Source: Rhytidiadelphus loreus | Lineage: Eukaryota > Streptophyta > Bryopsida > Hypnales > Hylocomiaceae | DNA: 64,000 bases | Direction of reading: 5' to 3' | Assembly (NCBI GenBank): GCA_947034895.1 | Contig: OX344762.1 | Location: 74,642,981 to 74,706,980, forward strand | In this document: positions 26,885 through 38,738 of the stretch, in pieces | Layout: the number at the start of each line of letters is the position of its first letter | Position numbering within the stretch: position 1 is the first letter of the stretch | Made by a program: the position numbers and the translations under genes | The notes under the pieces: model-generated | Seen by the model: the letters and a program-made list of their open reading frames with translations, nothing else | Databases searched by the model: none | Told to the model about the DNA's origin: nothing

Positions 26885-27235
26885 GCATATGACTCTTTGT
26901 AGTCATATTTTTGGCCGACGTGGAATATGACTGCAGTGAGTCATATTTTGGTTGACATGAAATATGATTGTAGTGGTAAGTCATATTTTGGTTGACGTGG
27001 AATATGACTACAATGAGTCATATTTTAGTTGATGTGGGATACAACTTTGTGCAGTCATATTTTCTACTAATCTAAGAATGACTCTCACAAGTCATATTTT
27101 TGAATGATGTGGAATATGACTTTTATGAGTCATATTTTTTTGTTGATGTGAAATATGACTCTTGTGAGTCATATTTTTGGTTGATGTGATAAATTGTAGT
27201 CATATTTTAAGAAGCGTAAAGTCATATTTTGAAGT
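26885..27235. repeat. array of ATATGACT...AGTCATAT inverted motifs
   Basis: About eight units of roughly 45 bp, each pairing AATATGACT with a following AGTCATATTT around a short spacer and joined by GGTTGACGTGG-like linkers. These are subterminal repeats of the CACTA element, probably transposase-binding or hairpin-forming sites. Confidence 0.8.
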
Positions 27236-27799
27236 GCATAACTATGAGCATTGTATGACTAAAGCTAGTTATATTTTGGTCAATATATATTATGAAATGT
27301 AACTCAAGCAAGTGATATTCCGGATGATTGAGAATCACATTTTTAAAATTTGTGTGCATGGTTTGTGATTAGAGTGATTGAGGTCCAAAATAGCTTCAAT
27401 TATAAATTACAATCACATTTTATATGCATTTTAAATAGACATGATACATTGAAATCATACATCAAGATGATTTAACAATTTAATTGAAGACTTCATGTAG
27501 TTAAAAATGAATACATATGATTTTAGAGATATAATATATAAGAGATAATCATATTGTAGAGGGAGAATGCAAGAAGAAATGTAACTCTCTTCATTGATTA
27601 GTCACTAATACAAAACACATAAATCATAATGAATCACACAATCCAATAAGGTCTATATTTTTTACAATAACTTGGGTTGCAAGTAGCCTCCAATGACTTT
27701 GTTTCAACTTTTGATGCCTGCATTTACAATTAAAGAAATGGGAAGTTAATTTTTAGTGCATGAACAACAAAGCTCAATCTTCAAAGGCTTACAACAACA

Positions 27800-28440
27800 C
27801 AAAATATGTAGCTCAAGTTTAAAGTAGGTAGAATAAGAATGGTAATAGAGGAAACAAGAAGAAAAAATGGGCAAGTATTAAGAGATAACAACAAGAAAGA
27901 GTTAAAAGAAACAAGAAGCAACAACTAAGACACAACAAGAAACAAGAGTTAAGGTGCAACAAGAAGAAACAAGAAACAAGAGGAAAAAAAAACAAGAACT
28001 AAGAAGAAGAAGAAGAAGAAAGAGTTAAAATGCAAGATAAACACAAAATTTAGATGCAACAACAAGAAACAAGAAGTATGAACTAAAAAGCAACAAGAGG
28101 AAAGAGTTAAGATGCAACAAAAAACAACAACTAAGAAACAAAAGTAAGAAGAAACAAGTAAGAGCTAAGAGACAACAAAAGGCAAGGAAAAAGAGCCAAG
28201 AGACAACAAGTAAGAACTAAGACACAACAAAAGGCAAAAAAGAAGAATCAAGAGACAACAAGTAAAGAGCTAAGAGACAACAAAAGGCAAGGAAAAAGAG
28301 CCAAGAGACAACACAAGGCAAAAAAGAAGAACCAAGAGACAACAAGTAAGAGATAAGAGACAACAAAAGGCAAGGAATAAGAACCAAGAGACAACAAATA
28401 AGAGATAAGAGACAACAAAAAGCAAGGAAGAAGAGTCAAA
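27800..28440 (+). repeat. purine-rich tandem repeats (ACAACAAGAAG, AGAGACAACAA)
   Basis: The left part is low-complexity AACAAGAAG/AAGAAGAAG. From about 28140 it becomes ordered repeats of about 50 bp with AAGAGACAACAA and GGCAAGGAAAAAGAGCC. It belongs to the right side of the CACTA element and has no coding potential on either strand. Confidence 0.8.
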
Positions 28441-29059
28441 AGAAGTGGCAGCTAGGGTTTCAAAACCCTAAAAAAGTAATAGCTAGGGTTTCAAAATCCT
28501 AAACAATGTTTTGTCCATATTTTTTGGGGATTGCCCGTATTTTTCTTGGGCTACCCAAAACAAAAAAGTTTCACTACTATGTAAATATGACTGAAAATAT
28601 GACTGACGATATGACTTAGCGTTCCCCAAACATGTTCCCTATGTTCCCTATGAAATTCTTTGGTATTTTCAATGGCTATATAGTATACGACCGTGAAGTA
28701 CAAGGCCCAAAAATAATTGGCAGTCATATGTTGTAGTCATATTTCTCCCCAAGGTCTTGGCCTTCAAAAATATGACTACAACTAGTCGCCAGTCATCCTC
28801 AGTCATATTTTTGCAGTCATAAAACACTGCTTTTGTTGTAGTGACTATAAAAAAAGATCCATCTCCGAAAAGAGTCCTCACTTTTAAGCTCCATCTTATA
28901 TAATAGAGACTATCAATAAAGATTATTAGTCCTTAAGATAGACTAGGATTTATTTTCTTTCTATCCTTAGTTCTATTTACAACCATTCACTAAAGTAAAA
29001 ATCCTAATCATATTTTTCCAATCATATCTTATCCAAATCATATCTTATCCAAATCTTGA

Positions 29060-29260
29060 TCTTCTATTTGGAGTTATCTATCTCCAAGTTTCAACACACT
29101 TGTGTTTATCTAGGAGTTGTCTAACTCCATTGCATAAATCCATCATTTGGAGATATCTATCTCCATGATTCTAGTGCCCTTATCATCCAACTGGAGTTGT
29201 CTAATTCCAATGCACAAATCCACCATCTAGTGATATCTATCTCTAAACAATATTTGCTTG
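29060..29260 (+). repeat. tandem imperfect palindromes GGAGTTRTCTAWCTCC
   Basis: GGAGTTATCTATCTCC, GGAGTTGTCTAACTCC, GGAGATATCTATCTCC and similar short hairpins recur about every 60 bp, spaced by CATTGCATAAATCCATCA-like DNA. Their function is unknown. Confidence 0.6.
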
Positions 29261-30407
29261 TCCACCAGTGCACATTTCATCATGAATTAATTAGTTTATC
29301 CATCAATGCATTCATCCATCAAAGGTTGTTACAAGGATCATGACATTTAGACTTGTAAAAGTCAGTGAATTATCAAAATAAAGAACCATAAAATCCTACA
29401 TTCATGAAGGAATTTAAATATTTTAAGAATTTTGACTTGCCTAGAGAGTTTAAAAGGATTGTTGGAGTAAGAAAAGACTCCACTTTGGCTTCTCTCGAAT
29501 GTTGTATGCTCCCATGACTTCGGTCAACACCTCAAATTTGTTTAAAATTCATCAAGAATCATTTGGGATTGTTAGTTTAGGTACTTGTTGGTGTTGGAAT
29601 GCCTTGAAACTTATTGGGGCCCTTCATTACTACTAAAATATTTATTTAAGTTTTTAGTGGAATTTTAGTGGAATCTAGTTAATTTGTAAGAATTTACCAA
29701 CATTAGGTATAGCAGTTGACCTTCCAAAAAACAAACTTCTGCAATTTACAAAAATCTAAAACTTTACAAGTGATTTCCAAAGGATTCTATACACCCAATG
29801 AAAGTTCATATTTTTACTTTTCGCTTTTCACAAGCCGAGGCTTAATTGTAGTTACCTACTATTGTATCAAGTGGAGTAGGAATCTTTTGATTGGTATAGA
29901 ATCTTGACAAACCGATTGCGTCATTGGTCTCCTTTCATGTTTTTCGATGATGATGATGCTTTTTTTTGGCCTTCAGTTGCATCTTCCTTCACATTGTTTG
30001 AGTTTGCATCTATAAGGGCAATATCTAACTTTCTAATTTGTTCTCAAAATGACTAGTACGTAACTTTGGCTCTATCTGTTTACCTAAAGGAAATTCACAC
30101 ATATTAAATACTAACTCCTATTTTAGTCATGCATTGTCACATGCATTCATAGGTTTGGGCTTTGATTGTAGTTTGAAGAGTTTTTAATTGCAAATTAGAC
30201 CTCAATTTCTTTTTAACACCCCAAATTCATCTAAAACTAAGAAATTGGAGCGTTTTAGGCACTCCAAGCTTCTAAAAGTAAACCATTGCATTGGTAAGCA
30301 CTTTACCAATCATGATATAATATTCTTTTTTAGGGATTTTTGTCTACAAAAACCTAATAATGAGATGCAAAATCTTTTTTTAAAAACTTTGAGTCCAAAA
30401 TAACAAT

Positions 30408-32620
30408 TTAGGAACTCACACAAGCCCAAACTACAATTTGTATTGGTGAGACATGTTTATCATAGATGTCAAGTGCTCCCACTACAAGGAAAATGGGTCT
30501 GGAATGACAAGATTTTAACAGTTTAAAAAAAAATGACATTAGGCTATCACTACAAGGAAAACAGGTCCGAAATGACACAATTTTGACACAAAACTGTCTA
30601 AAATGACAATAAACAACACAATACTATAAATTTTCTTTTTTTTGTCAAAATAATGTCAATTATCTATCATTTTTTGTCAATTTAGACATGCTACAAGGGA
30701 AACAAGTCTGAAATAATAAGATTTAAACACAAAATTGTATAAATTGAAAATAAGCATGTGTAGGCAATGTACAAATGCCAACTAAAAAAATTTAGGCAAA
30801 TAAAGTTCGTGAGATCGGAGGGTAGAGAGGTTGTTTTTATAGTAAAATGTATTGTCCATTAATTAAAGTTTCATCTTCAAAAATCCTTTTTCAGATTTAG
30901 ATACTCCAATAAAAAGTATAAACAAAATTCAGAAACAATGTAAGAAAATAATGTCCCTTTCAAATCCTCTTTAAGTTTTGTTCATAACTTTTGAGTGAAG
31001 GATCTAAATCTAAAATGGATTTTTAGAGGTGAAACTTAAATTTATTTCCCAACTTTTCTTAATTTAAAGTTTTCTGAAAAAAAGTATTCTACTATGCCTA
31101 AATGAGGTCTAAAATTCCACTTTGAACAAAATTTCTGCTTTTGTTAAATATAAACGGTTGAGATCCTACTAATCCCAATTCATATATCTCCCATATGAAT
31201 TGTTTTACCTACTACTACCCTTCTTGTATAAAGGACTTGTCTTCTCTTCTCAATTCATTTGTAATCACAAAGGCTTTTAGAAGGTAGATTTGAATGTGGA
31301 ACCGAATTTGATTAGTAATATTTTTAAGTAATAAAGCTTAATTAATTTGTTGTTTAGAAACAATTTGAACCAAAAAATCATCAATTTTCTTGACTATCTG
31401 ATGAAAAAAAAGTCCAGCCCTAAGGTTCCCCCCACTTCCATTGAGAAATCCACTACCGTCAGATTAAATTTGGAAAAAAATTGACTCTTGCTTTGCCATC
31501 AGATCAAATGGTGGAACAAAAATTGTCAGTCGTTGATCCATCAAAAGCGTCAGATCTTTGCTATCCATACGAATCCATTGTCCCATATCAATTGTCCAAG
31601 TATGATCAATCTAAAACTACAAAATGGGGGTGGGGCGGTGAGTATAGTATGAGTATGGCATGACTCTAGATTGGCGTTTGGATTTGCATTGCTGTTTGGG
31701 TTCGATTTTGGAAATTTAAAGAAATTCAAATTGGATTTAAAATTGGTTTCTTCACAATGTGGTTAAATATTAGGTTGGAAATGCCTTCTTGAACCCTGAA
31801 ATCTCCAGATACTACTTAAATAAAAAATTGACAATTCGCTGTTTAAATTGACGAAGAAATGACAGAAATCTGTTAATTTGACGTCTGAATCAACACGTCC
31901 TAATTGACAGAGCATTTGACAAATTTCTGTGAAATATCTGTCACTGCGGACAGAATTCCCCTTGTAGTGTCCTAGATCCACAAATTCACCATAATTGGGT
32001 TCCATGCAATTGTAAGACTCCATTGCATCTTTGATTCCATTGTAAATGAATCTCAAGTTGTTTTTAGCAAGGTTGTTTTTCTCTAAACTTTATGAAACTA
32101 TAACTTTCACTTGGTTGTTAATTATATTGGTTGTATTGATTGTTAGCAATATTTTTGTACCAATATTTTTTGAAAATTGGATCAAGCCAAATTCCATACT
32201 TGGAGTGATTGTGGTTGTGTACAACAATGTTGGTGAATCAACTCGCAATGGGAGGTCCTACAATGAGTTGCTTGATAACGGGATATTTTTTTCTAATCTT
32301 TTGTATGTTCCACCTACACTAGAGCTTTTCTGTGAAATAGTTGAACCTCTCTTGTTACCACCATTCTCGCCACCGTTTAGTGATCCAGATTGGCCATGCC
32401 TCTCCCATATATGCTTACAACCAAAACATTTAAAACAAAGCTTCATGCAAATTTTCAATCTATAACAAAAGTCACAAGTGGGAGACGACTATACAATCTC
32501 CAATGGTTTCTTCTTTTGCATGTCTTTGTGGATCTTATTGTTCCTGCCTAAAATAATATAAGATGGATGTCCACCTTGAATGTTGTTGTCATGTGGGCCA
32601 TCTTTTGATTTAATTATTCA
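30408..32620 (-). pseudogene. decayed coding sequence of unknown family with a zinc-knuckle-like motif, split by a CACTA element
   Basis: On the minus strand, codons from about 32620 to 31973 and then from 30479 to 30408 form one frame if the CACTA element (30480-31969) and one TSD copy are left out. The frame has at least three internal stops. It includes CFKCFGCKHIWERH (about 32440), a C-x2-C-x4-H-x4-H motif resembling a gag/CNBP zinc knuckle with His in place of the last Cys, and CMEPNYGEFVDLG beside the insertion. It ends with VVWACVSS and TAA at 30408-30410. No protein family was recognised. A retroelement or transposon origin is possible. Confidence 0.5.
30480..31969. mobile_element. 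CACTA-type non-autonomous transposon, TSD TCC
   Basis: The 1490-bp element starts CACTACAAGGAAAATGGGTC and ends, reverse-complemented, CACTACAAGGGGAATTCTGT. It is flanked by TCC at 30477-30479 and 31970-31972. The left terminus is repeated twice more inside, near 30548 (CACTACAAGGAAAACAGGTC) and, with CATGCTACAAGGG, near 30687. AATTGAC and AATGACA motifs are frequent at the right end. No transposase is present. It interrupts an older coding-like frame. Confidence 0.9.
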
Positions 32621-33842
32621 TCTTTGTAGGCTAGAAGGAGGTGTGTAGTGTTGTGAATTCTTATTAGTTCACATTGCTAGTAAATTTGTGTTCAAATCAA
32701 CAAAAAATTAACAAAAAAGTGTTGATTTTTTTCTTTGATTTTGTCAAGGCCAAATTTTTAAAAATTTAAATTTGTTATTTGAAAAATATAATGTGCCACA
32801 TAAACAAGGTTGCCGATGGCAATGGGGTTTGAATTTTAAATTGTAAGGTTAGAGAACCAAGGCTCCAACCATTGCTCCAAGGTTGGAGCCATAAGCGTAA
32901 TCTATATGTTTTATTTTTATTTATTCTTTTCATGCTTTAGTGTTCTGAATTCAATAGACTTGGGAGGCCATTTTTTCCATCATTTTTTTTCATGAAAATT
33001 GTTGAAAAAGTTTTATGTTTAAGTTTAGTTTTTGTAGTAAAATTTTCAATGTTACCAAAGATGTTCTAAATTATTAACAAGCATTTTAGTAGAAGGTGGT
33101 TTGGCAAAGAATCATGTTTATTCAATAGTTTAAAAACTTAAAATTTGAATGGTTATATATTTAATTACAATTTAAATATTAAAAAATTTAGAATTTAGAT
33201 TTCAAATACTCTAACTTTGAATAGTCCAATTGGAATACTTCAATTGGAAATTGGAATTATTTAAATTTTAAAAGTAAAAAATTTAAAAGTAAATAGTTGA
33301 AGAAATTGGATCAAAATAGTTCAAAATATTCTATTGTTCAAAATTTGTACAATTGTATTGTTCTAAATTTTGAACTATTTTCATTGAAAACCTATAATTT
33401 TAGTCAAATTCAAACGTAGGATGAGAATATTTCAAAAATTATTTTTTTAAGTCATACTATAAAATAAAACAAACAAAAAAATTCTAAAACTCACTATACT
33501 TGTTGTATTACATTTCAATATAAATATGAATTTCAATCAAATTATAAGTTGAATTCTAATTAAGTTATATTTCGTAAGAAATTGAATTCCCATTTTCATT
33601 TTCATGAACTTAGAATTGAATCAAAATTAAAGCAGAGTTAGAATTTTAATCAAATTTGAATGAAAATGATCAAATTCTATCAAATTCTAATCTAATTCAA
33701 AATCTAATTAAAATTTGATTAAAATTCTAGCTTTGTACTAGTATATTCAAACTTTGCAAAAAAATTCAAAAGATTCCAAAAGATTTTTGAATTTTTGTTG
33801 ATTTGGTCATTGCACTATAGAAATCAATAGAAATCAAGCACG

Positions 33843-34195
33843 GTTGCTATTATGTGAGCCTAGGATCTTTAGCTCATGAGCATAGGAGCCTAGGCTCCTA
33901 CAATAGTTATAGGATGTATATATTATAGGTGTCTATGTTGTAGGTACCTATGTTATAAGCACCTTCCATAGTTATAGGATGTTTACATTGTAGGTGCCTA
34001 ATTATATTATAGGTTTCTATGTTATAAGCACCTTCCATGGTTATAGGATATTTATATTATAGGCACCTTCCATAGTTATAGGATGTTTATATTATAAGTG
34101 TATGTGTTATAGACATCTCCAATAGTTGTAGAGTATTTATGTGTCTAAGCTCAAGGTTTATAGGCTCACATTTCTAAGCTCACATACTAGCACTT
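33843..34195. mobile_element. small element with TGCTANTATGTGAGC ends and internal tandem repeats
   Basis: The left end TTGCTATTATGTGAGCCTAG and the right end, reverse-complemented, GTGCTAGTATGTGAGCTTAG, enclose tandem ATAGTTATAGGATGTTTATA blocks of about 55 bp. The ends resemble those of the element nested in the 23.7-28.8 kb CACTA transposon, so both may belong to one family. No clean target duplication was found. Confidence 0.5.
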
Positions 34196-35188
34196 TTGAG
34201 AAATCAAGCAATCATTTTTTTGGCTTTCATGATATATTCAAAAAATTGTGAAAACAGTCATTAGAGTGCCCTAAACAACAAAATCTATTGAATTTTTGTT
34301 GATTGGTCATGATATTCTAGTAGCAGTCACCCAATCTTGCCATCTACGGGATCTTCCCATCTGCACTAGATGTCCACCCATTTTTGTAGAGTGTGTAAGT
34401 CATGTACTTTGGGCAAACAATTGCGTGCTATTGTTAGAGAATGATACCAATTTTGGCATCTATTTATGAATGGTTTAAGCTTGATAAAGATGTGGTTTAG
34501 ATGGGCTTAATTGTGAATAAATACTTGTTAAAATAAATTGTAGCTTCAGCCAATAAAAGAAGTGCTTTTAGAATGTTGAACTTGTGCTTTTAGAATGATT
34601 TTATATTTTTGGTTTTAAAATTCATATCAATTCAAGTTCTTATCAAATTAATATGATTCCGCTTGTATTTTAGCTAATTTTTTCTCTAAAAAATACAAAC
34701 AACAATCAACACATTGTAAAAAATACCTAGATTGCAAATCTGGATGCTCATAGTCTGTTCTACCTTAGGAGCAGATTGGACCCATGAGGGCCGTTTCAAC
34801 TTGGTTCCCATTCCTACTCTCTTCACGAATTTCAGAAATTCCCTCTTACTGGATTCTTCTTGGAAAGCTCATGAGTGTTTTTCATGAAACATTGATGATT
34901 GTTGGGCTGATGGCCCACGTTTGCCACGCTGTTATATTCCAACCAATTATTAAGCTTCAACACTTTACAATATTATTTTTTGAAGAATTCTACATTAAAT
35001 TAGAAAAACAAAAAACATAGTCCACTACTATATCACATAGCTTCAAAAGTCATTTATTGTGAGTAAAAAGATGAAAAACAAGATGTTTATACAAATGGGG
35101 TGGTAGGAGATAAAACAACCCATGTGGGATATGTAAATTAGGATTAGTAGAAACTCAACCACTCATAGTTAAGTCAAAAGCAAGAATT

Positions 35189-35554
35189 GTGTTCAAATTC
35201 AAATTTCAAATCTCATTTAGGCATAGTAGAGTAAATTATTTCAAAAAACTTTGAACTAAGAAAATTTGTTAAATCAAGATAACTTTCATTTCCAAAATCC
35301 CGTTTGAGATTTTAAGCCTCCAATCAAAAGTTATGGACAAATTTCATAGAGAAGTTCAAAAGGATTTTTTCTTTGATATTTTCAAACATTCTCTTGGAAT
35401 TTTGTTCATGATTTTTTTTTGGAGGCTTGAAATCTCAAACGGGATTTTAGAAATGAAAGTTATTTTGATTTTCCAACTTTTGTAAGGTCAAAGTTTAAAA
35501 AAAAGAAGTTATTCTACTATGCCTAAATAAGGTTCAAAATTCTACTTTGAACAC
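35189..35554. repeat. long imperfect palindrome (hairpin) of about 365 bp
   Basis: GTGTTCAAA at the left pairs with TTTGAACAC at the right. Further in, TTTAGGCATAGTAGA pairs with TCTACTATGCCTAAA, and ATCCCGTTTGAGATTT pairs with AAATCTCAAACGGGAT. The spacer is near 35360-35400. It is either a foldback MITE or an inverted duplication. A relative of one arm lies at about 30950-31110 inside the second CACTA element. Confidence 0.75.
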
Positions 35555-36625
35555 TATTCCTATGTTTTGACAATGAGCAACGAAGCTCTCATCTTCAAAT
35601 TATCCCATACCCTTTGAGGATTCATGGCAAATAATGTATTTCATTTTTTTTTTTTTTTAAATGTCCACCTTCCATACTCACAAAATGTCAATGAATTCAT
35701 TCCTTCATTTTGCCATTGTACATTTTCTTGATGGTAGATAGGGAATTGACTCAATGGATTGCTAAACAATAATTTTCTTGTTTGATGTAGCAATCTCTTG
35801 GCCACATCGGATTTGTTCCAACAACAACCACTTGCCATCAAGAAGGGTAGACTTAAGGGAAGATTTTAGGAACTCAGAGTCTTCCAGTGACCTCATTAAT
35901 TTTTTAGTGTTGCAAACAATGTTCTAATTGCTAACTATGCAAGTTGACCTTAGCACATTCCCTCCACATTTATACCTCATATACAATATAGGTACAATAA
36001 TTGAAGAGAGTGGTGTACTAAACCTCAACCTAGAGCCTTATCCACATAAGAACCCAAAAGACAATTAGTACTATCAAACCATAATAAAATAGTGGCAATT
36101 TTTTTTTATAAGAGATCTCATTGCTTGAAGTACCAAGGTGCCAACATGGCCCCTACTAGTACACCACAAGGACACACAACCGTTGCCACATAGGTTGGGC
36201 ATGAATATTATAAATGCCAACTCAACCTATATTGCATGTCCCCTACCGTTTCTCCATTGGGCCACAATTTTGATGGCAATCCGTGACAATGACCATATAG
36301 ATGAAATTACATCCTTTTACAAATACCCACAAATGAATTTCGTCCCCAAAGTATTGGGCATCTCAAGACCCCAATTTTGCTCTAATGTTATACACCAAAT
36401 GAATATGCTTGCGAAATGTTTTTTCAAAGTAACAATTTCCTTATATTGGCAGGGTTTCGTGACATTAATTCATACCTTTTTCCAGCCCCCTGTTTAAAAC
36501 TAAAAATCTTTCCTTCTTTGTGCAGTTCAAAATGTCACAATTTTGGTGTTCCAAATTGTGTGAATATGACAACATTGACGTTCCATCATACCAAACATGA
36601 TGAAAGTCATGGAACAATATAAGTT

Positions 36626-38730
36626 AAGTTAGAGCTCGTTGTGCTTTCAGTTTCAAAAGCACCTGCCATACTCTCACTGCCATTCTTGGCGAGAAGATGG
36701 CCAGGAGGGCATGCAAGTAACTGAAGTAATAAAAGAGACGGATGATTGGATTCACAGAATCAATCAACTCAAGCTTGCCGAGAATGGAAGCTTGACAGGG
36801 CAAGTTTTTCACTTTTTGTTTTTTTCAAATCAATTGGTTGGCAAGTTTGGCAGCAAGATATCTGTATCTCACTTGAAGGTCTCAACTGCCATCAACCCAT
36901 CTTTCAATTCATAAAATCATGAACTATAAGGAAGGGCCGCTTTACACCTTAGAGGACAGGCCCATTTGTTGTGTAAGAGGTCTGAAATCCTCACTTGTCA
37001 TTGGACGAAAGGATGAAATTGGTCCTAACCCTTTTACACTTAGATGTGGGGCCAATTTGGTGGAATGAATTTTTTCTTTTAAATAAACATGATTTGACAT
37101 GGTCTGAGCTCATTGAATTGGGTGCACAAAAAATGGGAGGTCAATTCTTGACCTTGGGGTCAATGTCATATTTCAATTAAAAAATTATTATTTTTTATAA
37201 AATATTATTATTTTTAACAAATTAGATCCGTTGGATTTTGTGCAATTAGCCTTGAGGGGAATTGACTTGGCCTCTAGGTGTTAAGTGGCCTTGAAAAGAG
37301 AGAGAGGAGGGTTGCAATTTTCTAGGTTTTATTGAATTGGCCTAGCTTCTTGGCCTCAAGGCCTTTATATATGGGAGAATTGGTCCTTGTCATAGTCTTA
37401 TTCTAATAAATAGTTGACAACAACCTTTACCCCAAAAGGGGCTAAAATTTTGTGCAATCGGCTTCAAGGTGTAAAACAACCCAGAATCGGCCCAAAATTG
37501 GTGTACAATTGGCCCAGAATCAAGGTGTAAAGCAGCCCTAATTCAAAGAACTATACTCATATCTCTTTAGGATGACCTCTTTAAAGTAGCCCCAATCCAA
37601 CCCGAAACCACTATGTCAATAGCATAATGAGGGGCCAAATCCAAAAAACATGCTCCAATGCAATTGATATTGATCTCTCTTTATTTCCAACCCCATCAAG
37701 TTGGCAAAATATGGAGAGCCCGTAAGGTGACTAACAATAGGAAAAATCATAATTGTCATACCTTTTAAAGTTTTGTTATGTGTGCCAATAAATTGAAACT
37801 TCCCTTTCTCACACAAAAGGTATTTTTTTAATGTAGAATCTTTTCCTCTCTTTCTATTTATAATGCAAAAAAGTCACACAAAAATATTAAAAAATCCTTG
37901 CCATTCCATTTGTTGTTCTTCCCCAAGGTGCCACATTGGTGGGTGAAAGTTGGCAATTAGCATGGCTTGGACAAGACCTTTACTTTGCCAACAATCATGT
38001 TCCTACCAATTTTTTGTCCCCTTCTCCATTGTTGCATTGGAGATGCTCTCACACATCACATCCTTTGTTCATGTATCAAGATCTTGGAATGAAGGTATTG
38101 TATTCAAAACTCACTCTACAAGTACAAGGTAACATGTCATTACTATTACCACTAATGTAGATAGAATGGGGATTTTTCATTTGTCCAAACACCTTTCAAT
38201 GTTTTGAAGAACACATGGCTGCATATTCTTCATTCATTCTTGTTACATAAATTTTAAAATACTTCTGAATGATATTGTTCACAATATCATCAATGAAATT
38301 CACTTGGTACCAAAGGTTTCAAAATGCCATTATAGGGACTTTATTTTGGGATTACATTGAGACCTACATTTATAACATATTTTATCAACACTGACATGTT
38401 GATACCAACATATTTTACCAATACGTTGAAGGTCTCAACGTAAGAGTATCATCTCAATTACATGTTTTTAACACACATTTTTCTACTAGTGAATGAAGAA
38501 ATTCAACGAGTATAAAACCATTTTAAACCACCTTCCAATTGCAAATCCCAAACACTATTTAGTGTTACTTTTACATGCAATCATACTTTGTTATAACATT
38601 AGAATACTCCATATGCATTTTTGTCATAATAAGATCAATGTGCAAAGTGACATTTAGTTTTGTAGGAACTTGACTTGAAATTGGACAATGTTATGTCAAA
38701 CATAGATGACTCCATACCTGTTGAATGCCT
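36626..38730. other. inserted AT-rich DNA, no recognised gene
   Basis: This is the start of the second large insertion into unit 2. A frame at about 36690-36800 looks weakly coding (VIKETDDWIHRINQLKLAE) but has no recognisable family. The rest shows nothing identifiable. Confidence 0.35.
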
Positions 38731-38738
38731 AGATTGAA

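Larger units (their letters stand above)
23679..28843. mobile_element. CACTA (En/Spm-type) DNA transposon, non-autonomous, TSD ACT
   Basis: The 5165-bp element starts CACTACAACAAAAATAGTG and ends, reverse-complemented, CACTACAACAAAAGCAGTG; the inverted repeats continue through TTTTATGACTGCAAAA. It is flanked by ACT at 23676-23678 and 28844-28846, the 3-bp duplication expected of CACTA elements. Subterminal regions are full of ATATGACT/AGTCATAT motifs, the usual binding-site layout for the transposase. No transposase or other gene is visible, so it would need a helper. Another repeat element is nested inside (23857-26753). It lies within the 17.7-kb insertion of duplication unit 2. Confidence 0.93.

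Noticed and set aside
26885..27235. Regularly spaced palindromic repeats that could suggest a CRISPR array
   Set aside because: The window is eukaryotic. Spacers are not unique and the units match CACTA subterminal repeats.
28248..28439. Leucine-rich minus-strand frame
   Set aside because: It is a by-product of the purine-rich tandem repeat in the CACTA element.
31763..32056. 97-codon minus-strand frame crossing position 31969
   Set aside because: It is a chimera of the relic coding sequence and the right end of the CACTA element, created by the insertion.
32046..32465. 139-codon plus-strand frame with a hydrophobic start
   Set aside because: The minus strand over the same bases carries the zinc-knuckle-like relic. 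The plus frame lacks an ATG-supported start and any known motif.
38400..38500. CTACTAGTG near 38494 as a possible CACTA right end
   Set aside because: No matching CACTAGTAG left end with a 3-bp duplication was found nearby.
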